Source of the DNA: Pseudomonas sp. IAC-BECa141
Lineage (GTDB): Bacteria > Pseudomonadota > Gammaproteobacteria > Pseudomonadales > Pseudomonadaceae
Length of the DNA stretch: 64,000 nt
Direction: 5' to 3'
Assembly (NCBI RefSeq): GCF_020544405.1
Contig: NZ_CP065410.1
Location: 558,001-622,000, forward strand
Of the stretch, positions 21,646 through 30,596 are shown piece after piece (position 1 is the stretch's first letter; every line of letters begins with the position of its first letter). The position numbers were made by a program, and so were the translations under genes. The notes beneath the pieces were generated by a model. The model was not told the DNA's origin. It was given only the letters and a program-made list of their open reading frames with translations, and ran no database searches.

Positions 21646-22860
21646 TTGCGCGAAATCGTCCTGATTAACATCACGGGAGTCGACCGTCCGGGTCTGACGG
21701 CGGCCATTACCGGTGTACTGGCGCAGGGTGGTGTGAATATCCTCGACATCGGTCAGGCGGTGATCCACGACATGCTGTCGTTCGGCATCCTGGTGGAAAT
21801 TCCCGACTCCTTGCAAGGCAAGTCGGTGCTCAAGGACATCCTGTTCAAGGGCTATGAGCTCGACCAGCAGGTGCGCTTCACCCCGGTATCCGAAGAGGAT
21901 TACCAGCAATGGGTGGGCAATCAGGGCAAGAAACGCCACATCGTTACCCTGCTGACCCGCAAGGTCACCGCCGGCCAGTTGCAGGCCGTGAGCTCGATCA
22001 CCGCCAAATACGGCCTGAACATCGACCATATCGACCGTCTGTCGGGTCGCATGCCATTGGACACTCCGGCGGACAAGGGCAAGGGTTGCATCGAGTTTTC
22101 CGTGCGCGGCGAAGCGGCCGACCCGCAGGCCTTGCGCGCCGAATTCCTCAGCGTGGCCCAGGAGCTGAACGTCGACATCGCCTTCCAGGAAGATTCGCTG
22201 TTCCGTCGCAACCGTCGTCTGGCGGTGTTCGACATGGACTCGACCCTGATCGAAGCCGAAGTCATCGACGAGCTGGCCAAAGCCGCCGGCGTCGGCGACC
22301 AGGTTTCGGCAATCACCGAGCGGGCAATGGCCGGTGAACTGGATTTTCGCGCCAGTTTCAAAGAGCGTCTGGCGCTGCTCAAGGGCCTGGATGTCAGCGT
22401 GCTGGATTCGATCGGCGCCTCCCTGCGCCTGACCGAAGGCGCCGAAACCCTGTTCGCCGAACTCAAGCGCCTGGGTTACAAGACCGCGATCCTGTCGGGC
22501 GGCTTCACCTACTTCGCCAAGCAACTGCAGGCCAAACTAGGCATCGACTACGTGTTCGCCAACGAACTGGAAGTGGTCGACGGCAAGTGCACCGGCGTGG
22601 CCATCGAGCCGATCGTCGATGCCCAGCGCAAGGCCGATCTGCTGAAGCAGCTGGCTGAAAAAGAAGGTTTGCGCCTGGAGCAGACCATCGCCGTGGGTGA
22701 CGGCGCCAACGACCTGCCGATGCTGGCCATCGCCGGTCTGGGCGTGGCGTTCCGCGCCAAGCCGCTGGTCAAGCAGTCGGCGAAGCAGGCGATCTCGACC
22801 CTCGGTCTGGATGGCGTGCTGTACCTGCTGGGCTTCCGGGATCGCGACGGGCAGCTCTGA
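21646..22860 (+). CDS. serB: Phosphoserine phosphatase SerB
   Basis: A 404-residue enzyme for the last step of serine synthesis. The N-terminal half holds two ACT-like domains (REIVLINITGVDRPGLTAAI and RHIVTLLTRKVTAGQL). The HAD phosphatase core follows with nucleophile motif FDMDSTLIEAE, motif II ILSGGFTYFA and motif IV GDGANDLPMLAIA. Starts at TTG 21646 after a GGGGGTG site; an in-frame TTG at 21631 would add five residues. Transcribed divergently from the Smp-like gene. Confidence 0.96.
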   Translation: MREIVLINITGVDRPGLTAAITGVLAQGGVNILDIGQAVIHDMLSFGILVEIPDSLQGKSVLKDILFKGYELDQQVRFTPVSEEDYQQWVGNQGKKRHIVTLLTRKVTAGQLQAVSSITAKYGLNIDHIDRLSGRMPLDTPADKGKGCIEFSVRGEAADPQALRAEFLSVAQELNVDIAFQEDSLFRRNRRLAVFDMDSTLIEAEVIDELAKAAGVGDQVSAITERAMAGELDFRASFKERLALLKGLDVSVLDSIGASLRLTEGAETLFAELKRLGYKTAILSGGFTYFAKQLQAKLGIDYVFANELEVVDGKCTGVAIEPIVDAQRKADLLKQLAEKEGLRLEQTIAVGDGANDLPMLAIAGLGVAFRAKPLVKQSAKQAISTLGLDGVLYLLGFRDRDGQL

Positions 22861-22869
22861 CCCGTGCAC

Positions 22870-22896
22870 AGGATCGCAGCCCTCGGTTGCGATCCT
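22870..22896. terminator. Hairpin in the serB / PilZ-like convergent gap
   Basis: AGGATCGCA and TGCGATCCT form a 9-bp stem in the 39-base gap between convergent stop codons. A proper T run is missing on either side, so terminator function is only likely from position. Confidence 0.45.
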
Positions 22897-22899
22897 GGC

Positions 22900-24654
22900 T
22901 CAAAGAGATTTCCACAACGAGTCGAAATCCTCTTCGCCCCCGCCATTCTGCGCGCCCTCCAGCGAGCGATAGGCAAACTGATTGAAACTGTGAGTGCTGG
23001 CCACCCGCCGATCCAGTCCGGCGCGGTGCTCTTCGCCCTGGGTGTTGATCAGCACTTTATTGCCCTCCTGAAACGGCAGTCGCGGCGCCAGTAGCGTCGC
23101 CGGCAAGTCGATTGCGCTGATCTCCGGCAACAGCAAACCGCGCAGATACTGGCTGTGATCATCCCGCGAACGCACCAGTTGCAACCCACATGGCCGGGCA
23201 TGCGGAGCTACCAGTTCGATGCCCATTTGCGTGCCGGCGCCGCGCACCTGGCGGATCCAGCGCACCACGGCAATGCTCCAGCCCTGATTGAGGCTGTCCT
23301 GAATCCCGACCATTTCCCCGGCCTGCAATTCGGCCGGTACGTCCTTTGGCCAGGCCAGGCAATAACCACCGGGGCTGTGATTGATGACGGGCAAGGCGTA
23401 GGTCGGGTAATGCGGCGGGCTGTCAGTGTCGCCTTCATCGTCGATCAGTGGTTCGTAGCGGATTTCCTCGTAGGGCAACAATTCATCGGACGTGCTCTGC
23501 GGCGCGGCATCGAAGGCTTGGCTCCAGCTATCCTTTTCGCCCTGAACCACCGCGCGGCTGAAATTCGCCGCACGGGCGCCGGGGTGCTTGAGCAGTTCGC
23601 TGAAGGTGCGTTCGCCGCCGAGGTAGAAGTGCAGGGCGCTCATGCCGACGCATACGGTCAGGTTGCCCTGGCCGACGGTGCGCTGGAAGCTGCGTTCGGC
23701 GGCTTCGCCCCAGGTAGCGTGCAAATGTTGCAGGGTGTCGAGGGTCAGACCGGCCGGTACGGGCAGCGGCGTGGTCGCATCCTGATGCAGCAGGTGGGCT
23801 TCGATGGCATTCACCAGCGGTTGCGGATCGAAGCCGAGCAGGCGGGCCTGTTGCTCGCTGCGAAACTGGGAGCGGTAACGCGGGCCGGCGTCGATCTCGG
23901 CCGAAACCGCGAACAGCCCCTCGCCCTGATTGGCGGGGTGCAGTTTCAGCCAGGCACTCCACGGTTCCACTACTTGGGCCAGGCGTGCGATCTGGTTCTG
24001 TCGCAATTGATTACAACGGGCGCTGCCCAGCAACAGGGCGGCGAGGTAGGTCTGCTCGACGCTCAACTCGCCGGTCAGGCTGGCAAGGTCGTCGCGCACC
24101 CGGCGATGTTGCAGTTGCAGCTCGCAGGCGCAGCGAAACAATTGATGCAACTCGAACCACAGCTGTTCCGGCGCGGCGCTGTACAGCTGCGTGGCGCGAA
24201 CCAGTTGCGCTTTCAGTGCATGAGCCGCGCGTTGCAGCGCTTCGCTCACCAGGGCTGCACGATCCCGCGAGTACTTGGGCGCGATCCGCAGAATGATTTG
24301 TTTGTAACCGATGGCCAGTTGGCTTTGCAGGGCCTGGCATAGATTGCTGATCTTGCGCGAGCGCTCATCGAGCATGATCGCCTGATGCAGAAAGTGCCGC
24401 TCCAGGTGCTGGCAGACGAAATAAACCTCGGGCCGCAACAGTTCCAGCAGATGCAGGCGGTTGTCGCTGGGCGTCAGCAGTTGATTGAGTTCGCCGAGGC
24501 CTTGATACAGCAGACGCGCGGTTTCGCCGATGTTGGCCTTGGGCAGGTTGGAGATCCAGCGTTTGAGGTCGCGCGGGGTGGCTTCACAGAAGGACAGGCG
24601 CAACTGCGTGGGCGTCGGGGCGCTCAGTTGGGGGCGTGATCGTGGCTCACTCAT
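22900..24654 (-). CDS. Large cytoplasmic protein with C-terminal PilZ-like domain
   Basis: A 584-residue soluble protein. Most of it is an all-helical region rich in Gln, Leu and Arg with no motif I recognise. Near residue 425 the sequence PVINHSPGGYCLAWP fits the D/NxSxxG signature of c-di-GMP-binding PilZ domains, and RWIRQVRGAGTQMGIELV about 50 residues on fits the later strands. The RxxxR half of the PilZ motif is not obvious, so ligand binding is uncertain. In P. aeruginosa a c-di-GMP effector gene (I recall the name fimW) has the same position near serB, which may be the orthologue. It follows psd on the same strand. Confidence 0.7.
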   Translation of the reverse strand: MSEPRSRPQLSAPTPTQLRLSFCEATPRDLKRWISNLPKANIGETARLLYQGLGELNQLLTPSDNRLHLLELLRPEVYFVCQHLERHFLHQAIMLDERSRKISNLCQALQSQLAIGYKQIILRIAPKYSRDRAALVSEALQRAAHALKAQLVRATQLYSAAPEQLWFELHQLFRCACELQLQHRRVRDDLASLTGELSVEQTYLAALLLGSARCNQLRQNQIARLAQVVEPWSAWLKLHPANQGEGLFAVSAEIDAGPRYRSQFRSEQQARLLGFDPQPLVNAIEAHLLHQDATTPLPVPAGLTLDTLQHLHATWGEAAERSFQRTVGQGNLTVCVGMSALHFYLGGERTFSELLKHPGARAANFSRAVVQGEKDSWSQAFDAAPQSTSDELLPYEEIRYEPLIDDEGDTDSPPHYPTYALPVINHSPGGYCLAWPKDVPAELQAGEMVGIQDSLNQGWSIAVVRWIRQVRGAGTQMGIELVAPHARPCGLQLVRSRDDHSQYLRGLLLPEISAIDLPATLLAPRLPFQEGNKVLINTQGEEHRAGLDRRVASTHSFNQFAYRSLEGAQNGGGEEDFDSLWKSL

Positions 24655-24729
24655 GCCGTGGCAAGCTCCGGCGGCGAATAGGGCAATGCCAAAAACTCTA
24701 GCAGTTGTGGCCTGTTTCGCAGGCGATTG

Positions 24730-24942
24730 TCAGGCTTTTTTACCGCTGGCCTGCTGGCCTGGTGCCATTTCGGCAGGCACTACCAGGCTTGTGGCAAGTG
24801 GGTGATCGGCGGGCGGGATAACCAGAACGTTATCGCGTTGAACGTCACGTTCAGTGACGGAGGGAACAACCTCGGCGGCAGCCATACCTGCGCCAACGAA
24901 GGGCCGATCGGCTTTCGTGGGCAGATAGAGTAACGACGCCAC
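24730..24942 (-). CDS. Possible small ORF of unknown function
   Basis: A 70-codon frame starting at GTG 24942, lying in the 339-base gap between psd and the PilZ-like gene on the same strand. No motif, signal peptide or good ribosome site is seen, and third positions are less G+C-rich than in neighbours. An internal ATG at 24885 could be a shorter start. It is listed only because it fills the gap in the operon direction. Confidence 0.2.
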   Translation of the reverse strand: MASLLYLPTKADRPFVGAGMAAAEVVPSVTERDVQRDNVLVIPPADHPLATSLVVPAEMAPGQQASGKKA

Positions 24943-24952
24943 TCAGGTTGTG

Positions 24953-24984
24953 TCCGCCCCTTCGCAGATGTGCGAAAGGGCGGA
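24953..24984 (-). terminator. Strong hairpin just downstream of psd
   Basis: TCCGCCC and GGGCGGA, with inner TTCGCA/TGCGAA, form a long interrupted stem starting 9 bases past the psd stop. There is no T run, so it may be a 3'-end stabilising or Rho-assisted structure. Confidence 0.4.
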
Positions 24985-24993
24985 TCAACAGGT

Positions 24994-25854
24994 TCAGGCG
25001 TTGGACAGTGCCAGGGCCTGACCCATCTGTACCGGCGAGCCGGCCTTGATTTCTTCAACCCATTTCACCTGATCCGGCCCGAACAGCACGATCGCGGTCG
25101 AACCCAGCTTGAAGCGCCCCAGTTCTGCACCTTTTTCCAGATGGATTGGCGCACGGGCAGCTTCGTCGTAGCGGAAGGTTTTCAGTTCGCGCTTCGGTGG
25201 CGTGACCAGACCGGCCCACACGGTTTCGATCGAGGCCACGATCATCGCGCCCACCAGCACCACGGCCATCGGGCCGCGCTCGGTGTCGAAGATGCACGCC
25301 ACGCGTTCGTTGCGGGCGAACAGCTCAGGGACGTTTTCCGCGGTGGTCTGGTTGACCGAGAAGATCCGGCCCGGGATGTAGACCATTTCGCGCAGGGTGC
25401 CGGCCAGCGGCATGTGCACGCGGTGGTAGTCCTTCGGCGACAGGTAAACAGTCGCGAATTCACCCCCCATGAACGGCGCAGCATTCGCCGCATCGCCACC
25501 CAGCAGCTCCAGCACGCTGAAGCTGTGGCCCTTGGCCTGGAAGATGCGGCCGTGCTCGATCGGGCCGAGCTGGCTGATCGCGCCGTCGGCCGGGCTGAGG
25601 ATCGCGCCCGGGGTCTGGTCCAGCGGACGTGCGCCGTCTTTCAGGGCACGGGTGAAGAAGGCGTTGAAGTGCTCGTAAGCGGTTACGTCTTCAACCAGCG
25701 CCTGGGACATGTCCACTTGATAACGCTTGGCGAACCAGGTGGTGAAGGCATTTTTGAACCAGCGCACACGGCACTCGGCGACGCAGCCGGCCAGGCGCGA
25801 CAGCAGGTGATGCGGCAGCAGGTACTGGCTGATGATAAACAAACGCTCTTTCAT
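24994..25854 (-). CDS. psd: Phosphatidylserine decarboxylase
   Basis: A 286-residue proenzyme making phosphatidylethanolamine at the inner membrane. The self-cleavage site is the [10 protein letters not shown] segment near residue 250, whose Ser becomes the pyruvoyl group. Other family marks are [12 protein letters not shown] and [11 protein letters not shown], which supply the Asp and His of the autocatalytic triad. The start at 25854 has an AAGGA site. It follows rhdA by 18 bases and is probably co-transcribed with it. Confidence 0.97.
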   Translation of the reverse strand: MKERLFIISQYLLPHHLLSRLAGCVAECRVRWFKNAFTTWFAKRYQVDMSQALVEDVTAYEHFNAFFTRALKDGARPLDQTPGAILSPADGAISQLGPIEHGRIFQAKGHSFSVLELLGGDAANAAPFMGGEFATVYLSPKDYHRVHMPLAGTLREMVYIPGRIFSVNQTTAENVPELFARNERVACIFDTERGPMAVVLVGAMIVASIETVWAGLVTPPKRELKTFRYDEAARAPIHLEKGAELGRFKLGSTAIVLFGPDQVKWVEEIKAGSPVQMGQALALSNA

Positions 25855-25872
25855 GACTGTCCTTAAAAATCC

Positions 25873-26688
25873 TTAAAGCTCGACGGGGGTATCGGGGTGG
25901 TTGCCCCATTCGCCCCAGGAACCGGCGTAGCCCTTGACCCGCGGATAACCGAGAGCCTTGGCCACCAGATAAGTGAAACCGGACCGGTGGTGGGTCTGGC
26001 AGTGAGTGATGATTTCTTTGTCCTTGGTGATCCCGAGGTTTTCCAGGATCTGCGGCATGTCGGTACGGATGCGCAACTGGCGCGCCTGATCCATGCCCGC
26101 CGTCCATTCGAAATTGACCGCGCCGGGGATGTGTCCACCCTTGGCCGCGAGGACTTTCTCGCCGGAGTATTCCAGCGGCCCGCGGGCGTCCCAGATCGCC
26201 AGGTCGGCAGCGCCGAGACGGCTTTGCAGGTATTCGCGGGTGGCGGTCGGTTCCTCGTGCAGGGTCAGGGCAACCGGGCCGCCCGCCGCCGGAGGAATCT
26301 GGATCGACATCGGCGAACCTTCCGCCAGCCACGCCGGCAGACCGCCGTCGAGATAGTGGTATTTGTCGTGACCGATCACGTCGAGCAGCCAGATGAAACG
26401 CCCGGCCCAGCCGCCGCCTTCGTCGTCATAGACCACGTAGACCGCGTCCTTGCGATGGCCGAGTTCGCCGAACAGTTCTTCGAGTTTTTCTTTGCTCGGC
26501 AACAGGCCCGGAGCCGGCGCCTGACCCAGCTGAGTGCGTTTCGGATCGACAAAACGTGCGCCGGGAATATGTCCCTCGGCGTAGCGGGCGGCACTGGTCA
26601 GATCCACCAGAATCAGATCGCGGGATTCGAGGCGCGGCAGCAGGTCGCTCGGCTCGATCACCAGGGCCAGGCCAGAGAAATCAGACAT
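25873..26688 (-). CDS. rhdA: Thiosulfate sulfurtransferase RhdA (tandem rhodanese)
   Basis: A 271-residue cytoplasmic sulfurtransferase with two rhodanese domains (about 8-125 and 150-270). Only the second carries the active-site loop, HCQTHHRSG near residue 230. The CQTHHR loop is the same as in Azotobacter RhdA and differs from the CRKG loop of typical rhodaneses. It moves sulfur from thiosulfate to cyanide or another acceptor, fitting a genus that can make cyanide. The ATG at 26688 follows GGAGA. Confidence 0.95.
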   Translation of the reverse strand: MSDFSGLALVIEPSDLLPRLESRDLILVDLTSAARYAEGHIPGARFVDPKRTQLGQAPAPGLLPSKEKLEELFGELGHRKDAVYVVYDDEGGGWAGRFIWLLDVIGHDKYHYLDGGLPAWLAEGSPMSIQIPPAAGGPVALTLHEEPTATREYLQSRLGAADLAIWDARGPLEYSGEKVLAAKGGHIPGAVNFEWTAGMDQARQLRIRTDMPQILENLGITKDKEIITHCQTHHRSGFTYLVAKALGYPRVKGYAGSWGEWGNHPDTPVEL

Positions 26689-26727
26689 GTGAGGTCTCCA
26701 GAGCACAAAGGGGATGGATTGTAGCTG

Positions 26728-28266
26728 TCATTGGCCGCGCTGGCTAAAACTGTGCAGGGCTTTCTCGATGCACTGCGCGGTTTTGCCGAAGGCTTGTACG
26801 GTGATGTCGGCGAACGGCCCGCCACCCTGGTCGGCGACCACGATCATGATCACCCGGCCGTTGTTCACCAGCGAGCGCAGGAACAGATGTTCGCCACGAA
26901 ACAGCGTGCGCAGCGAAGGTGGGAGCAGGGCGGAAAACTGGGCGTTGTTGTCTGGGGTGATCCGCACTTGCGCCTGCTGCGCGAGCAGGCGTTGCAGCAC
27001 CGAACTCTGGCTGACGACGAAATTGAGCGCAGCGGCTTCCTTCGGCAACCCTGAGGTTTGATGGACGCGCAGATTGGCGTGGCTGCGGTCGGCCATCAGG
27101 ATCATCACCCGGCGCATGCCGCTGGCGACCAGCGCGTCACGGGCGGCGACGGTCAGGCTCATGGCGTTGGTGAAACGGCTTGGCACGGCCAGCAGTTCGG
27201 CGCACTGCCGGCGCCACTGGGTCAGATCTTCAGCGGACGGCGCCGCCGCCGGGAGCATTCCGGCGGGCAGCCGACGGGTTCCCCACGGCCACAACAGCGA
27301 AACCGCCGGGTGCCACAGGTCCGGCATGGAATGAAGGCGAGCGCTGACGGCAGCCTGTTGGTGCAGCTGCTGTTGCACCTCGTCCATCGAGATTTGCAGG
27401 TAGAGGCTGGTCAGGTATTGCCAGCGCTCGCTGTGCGGACTGTCCCAGGCTTGTTGCGCCGAGAGGGCCAGGCCGTTGGCCAGCAACACGGTGTTGGCCG
27501 GTTGATTGAGCCAGCGGCGCAGGGTCGGATCGTCATCGAGGCGGTTTTGCTGGCGCAGCGGATGATCGACGTCGCGGGCAATGCGCAGGACCTTGACCAG
27601 TTCGCGCTGCTCGTTCAGCAGCAGTCGATAGCCTTGCTGCACCCAGATCGGCAGACGCCAGGCTTCCACCAGCGCTTCGCCGATTTTCAGCAGGCGCACA
27701 CCGAACAGCTGCTTTTCCACGACGCGCGCTGATTCGCCTTTGTGGATAACCCGCACTTCCCACTCTTCAAGCAATTTGGGAAAGGTCAGCGCCAACGGCC
27801 ACAGCGGCGACAGAAACAGCAGGCTGCCCCAATGAATGTCCTGCCAAAGTCGCGCCAGGCGGCTGGCAAAAAAGCCGTTGGCCTGTTGCGTGGCGTGCTG
27901 GCTGATCATCTGCAGCTGGCGCAGGGCCTGGGGAATTTGCGCGGCAGGTTCGGCGGGCAGGCGCGCCAGCAGTTCCTCGGTGCGGCCAAGGCCGAGGCGA
28001 TTGATCGCCACTTCGAGGTTTTCCGCCGGCGCGGTCATGTTGCCATGGGTGTGGCGGTTGGCTTCGCGGATGATGCTCAGGGCCAGCGCCGGGCTGTCCT
28101 GCATCAGGTCGGCGATGTCGCGCAGCGAGCGGCGGTCATCTCGAATCGCCCGGCAGACTCGGTCATGGGCGTCTTGCGGTACTGGCAGGCGAACGCTGTC
28201 GAGCAACTTCACCCAGCCATCGAGTGTGGTCGGTTTCACGTGTGGGACGTTCGTTTCATTAGCCAT
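26728..28266 (-). CDS. HDOD-domain protein
   Basis: A 512-residue cytoplasmic protein. The first half (about 12-210) is an HDOD domain: VRLPVPQDAHDRVCRAIRDD, then LADLMQDSPALALSIIREAN-type helices and AINRLGLGRTEELL. The second half, from about 350, has alternating strands such as MRRVMILMADRSHANLRVHQ that look GAF-like. HDOD proteins in Pseudomonas are usually signalling or scaffold proteins without the HD metal residues. It lies divergent from motA and 39 bases upstream of rhdA, which leaves a link to motility or sulfur metabolism open. Confidence 0.75.
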   Translation of the reverse strand: MANETNVPHVKPTTLDGWVKLLDSVRLPVPQDAHDRVCRAIRDDRRSLRDIADLMQDSPALALSIIREANRHTHGNMTAPAENLEVAINRLGLGRTEELLARLPAEPAAQIPQALRQLQMISQHATQQANGFFASRLARLWQDIHWGSLLFLSPLWPLALTFPKLLEEWEVRVIHKGESARVVEKQLFGVRLLKIGEALVEAWRLPIWVQQGYRLLLNEQRELVKVLRIARDVDHPLRQQNRLDDDPTLRRWLNQPANTVLLANGLALSAQQAWDSPHSERWQYLTSLYLQISMDEVQQQLHQQAAVSARLHSMPDLWHPAVSLLWPWGTRRLPAGMLPAAAPSAEDLTQWRRQCAELLAVPSRFTNAMSLTVAARDALVASGMRRVMILMADRSHANLRVHQTSGLPKEAAALNFVVSQSSVLQRLLAQQAQVRITPDNNAQFSALLPPSLRTLFRGEHLFLRSLVNNGRVIMIVVADQGGGPFADITVQAFGKTAQCIEKALHSFSQRGQ

Positions 28267-28337
28267 GTCTGGACGAGATCTTCACTGACTGTAGACGCGC
28301 CCGGCATGGGCTAAATTGGCTTTTCGCCTGAACTGGC

Positions 28338-28364
28338 TATAGTCTGGCGCAGTTTTGCCGATAA
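28338..28364 (+). promoter_or_regulatory. Sigma-28 (FliA) promoter of motAB
   Basis: TATA (28338-28341), exactly 15 bases, then GCCGATAA (28357-28364) matches the flagellar sigma consensus TAAA-N15-GCCGATAA with one mismatch. It lies 70 bases upstream of motA, which is normally a late flagellar gene. Confidence 0.85.
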
Positions 28365-28433
28365 GTAGAAGAAGAGATTTTTTAACTTCCGAATATGACC
28401 TTGAACCCGACTTAAACAAGTACCTTTCTACCT

Positions 28434-29285
28434 ATGGCTAAAATTATCGGCATCATCGTCGTATTCGCGAGCGTGCTCGGCGGATACGTGCTCTCCCACG
28501 GCAAGATTGCCGCCCTGATCCAGCCCTTCGAGGTGATGATCATCGGCGGTGCGGCACTCGGTGCATTCCTGCAGGCCAACCCCGGTTACATGACGATGCA
28601 CGTGCTCAAGAAGTCCCTGAGCATGTTCAGTTCGCGTTTCAGCCACACGTTCTATCTGGAAGTGCTCGGCCTGATCTACGAGATCCTCAACAAGAGCCGC
28701 CGTGAAGGCATGATGGCCATCGAAGGCGACATCGAAGACGCCGCCGCGAGCCCGATTTTTGCCAAGTACCCGGCGGTACTGAAAGACGAACGCATGACCG
28801 CGTTCATCTGCGATTACCTGCGCATCATGTCCTCCGGCAACATGGCTCCCCACGAGCTGGAAGGCCTGTTCGACATGGAGCTTTACAGCCTGAAAGAAGA
28901 ACTGGAGCACCCATCGCACGCCGTCAACGGCATTGCCGACGGCATGCCGGGTTTCGGTATCGTCGCGGCGGTACTGGGTATCGTGGTGACCATGGCGTCT
29001 CTGGGTGACGGCGATCAGAAGTCCATCGGTCTGCACGTAGGTGCGGCACTGGTCGGTACCTTCTTCGGTATTCTCGCGGCGTACGGTTTCTTCGGCCCGC
29101 TGGCGCACTCGCTGGCGCACGATGCCAAGGAAGAGCTGAACGTCTATGAAGCCATCAAGGCCTCGCTGGTGGCTTCGGCCTCCGGCATGCCGCCGTCGCT
29201 GGCTGTCGAATTCGGTCGCAAGGTTCTGTACCCGGCTCACCGTCCAAGCTTTGCCGAGCTGGAACAAGCCGTTCGCGGTCGTTAA
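28434..29285 (+). CDS. motA: Flagellar stator protein MotA
   Basis: A 283-residue inner-membrane protein with four transmembrane helices (about 3-22, 33-50, 170-190, 200-222). The cytoplasmic loop has the charged segment NKSRREGMMAIEGDIE, which touches rotor protein FliG, and the conserved proline lies in GMPGFGIVAAVLG. With MotB it forms the proton channel driving the flagellum. The ribosome site is weak. motB follows after 3 bases. Transcription is probably by FliA-RNA polymerase. Confidence 0.97.
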   Translation: MAKIIGIIVVFASVLGGYVLSHGKIAALIQPFEVMIIGGAALGAFLQANPGYMTMHVLKKSLSMFSSRFSHTFYLEVLGLIYEILNKSRREGMMAIEGDIEDAAASPIFAKYPAVLKDERMTAFICDYLRIMSSGNMAPHELEGLFDMELYSLKEELEHPSHAVNGIADGMPGFGIVAAVLGIVVTMASLGDGDQKSIGLHVGAALVGTFFGILAAYGFFGPLAHSLAHDAKEELNVYEAIKASLVASASGMPPSLAVEFGRKVLYPAHRPSFAELEQAVRGR

Positions 29286-29288
29286 GCC

Positions 29289-30368
29289 ATGGAAAATAAC
29301 CAGCCAATAATCGTCAAGCGCGTCAAGCGCATTGCCGGCGGGCATCACGGCGGGGCGTGGAAGATTGCCTTCGCCGACTTCGCGACGGCGATGATGGCGT
29401 TCTTCCTGGTGTTGTGGCTGCTGTCCACCGCGACCCCGGAGCAGAAGATCGCCATCGCCGGTTACTTCAAGGACCCGGTCGGTTTTTCCGAGAGCGGTAC
29501 GCCGTACATCATCGATCTGGGCGGCACGCCGACCCTGGCGCCGGAAAACACCCTCAACCCTGAAGTGAAGTCTCAGCCGCAACCGGACAAGGTCACGGTC
29601 GACACCGATCAGGTCGAAGGCATGGCCGAGCAGGTCGAGAAGGAACGCCTGGAGCTGCTGCTGCAAGAACTGCAGAACAAGGTCGACGAGAACCCGCAGC
29701 TGCAGAAATTCAAGGACCAGATCCTGTTCGAAATCACGCCGAACGGCTTGCGCATCCAGATCATGGACGCCGAGAACCGGCCGATGTTCGACTCCGGTTC
29801 TGCACGCCTGAAGCCATACTTCGAAGACATCCTGCTGGCCATGGCCGACACCATCAAAGCGGTGCCGAACAAAATCAGCATCAGCGGCCACACCGATGCC
29901 AAGCCTTACGTGGGCAACGGCGACTTCGGCAACTGGGAGCTTTCGGCCAACCGTGCCAACGCCGCGCGGCGGGCACTGGTGGCAGGCAGTTATCCGGACG
30001 CTCAAGTGGCTCGCGTGGTGGGTTACGCCTCGTCGGCGCTGTTTGACAAGGAGAACCCGTTCAACCCGGTCAACCGCCGCATCGACATCGTGGTGTTGAC
30101 CAAAAAAGCCCAGGCGGCCATCGAAGGTGCGCAAGGTGCCGATGCCGCAAAACCGGCAGAGCAAGGTCAGAACGGCGCGGCTCCGGCCACCCCGGTCGAC
30201 CCGAACGCCTTGCCGGCGGATCAGCAACCGGTGCCGGCCCACGAGTTGCGCGAACGGCTGAACCTGTTCGACGACCCGCTGCCGAAACCGACCGAACCGG
30301 GCAGCGCGGCGCCAGCCCCGGCGCCTGCTGCACCGGCCACTGCACCGGCGCCCGCGCCGAAACAGTGA
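29289..30368 (+). CDS. motB: Flagellar stator protein MotB
   Basis: A 359-residue protein with one transmembrane helix at about 28-46 containing the proton-carrying Asp30 (IAFADFATAMMAFF). A plug/linker region and an OmpA-like peptidoglycan-binding domain follow (about 150-280; SISGHTDAKPYVG and the NRRIDIVVL end). The last 80 residues are a Pro/Ala-rich tail. The gene ends in a clear terminator, after which the accessory region begins. Confidence 0.97.
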   Translation: MENNQPIIVKRVKRIAGGHHGGAWKIAFADFATAMMAFFLVLWLLSTATPEQKIAIAGYFKDPVGFSESGTPYIIDLGGTPTLAPENTLNPEVKSQPQPDKVTVDTDQVEGMAEQVEKERLELLLQELQNKVDENPQLQKFKDQILFEITPNGLRIQIMDAENRPMFDSGSARLKPYFEDILLAMADTIKAVPNKISISGHTDAKPYVGNGDFGNWELSANRANAARRALVAGSYPDAQVARVVGYASSALFDKENPFNPVNRRIDIVVLTKKAQAAIEGAQGADAAKPAEQGQNGAAPATPVDPNALPADQQPVPAHELRERLNLFDDPLPKPTEPGSAAPAPAPAAPATAPAPAPKQ

Positions 30369-30371
30369 TCC

Positions 30372-30401
30372 AAAAAAGCCGACAGTGATGTCGGCTTTTT
30401 T
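30372..30401 (+). terminator. Terminator of motAB
   Basis: AAAAAAGCCGAC, loop AGTGAT, GTCGGCTTTTTT, three bases after the motB stop. Confidence 0.95.
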
Positions 30402-30596
30402 GTGCCCTGTGCCCTGCATTCAAGGAGCGTTGTTGAGCAGGGTATCGCGCATAAGCGACCTTTCCCACTCCATTTGAAGAAACTGCCTACATTACCCGCA
30501 AAGCGCTCTTGGTAGCGTGCCCGCCAATTCTCGCGAGCACGAACCACGGACGGTTTGGACATCGCGCTCTTTTCCTCTTTGCTTAAGGATAAGCGT

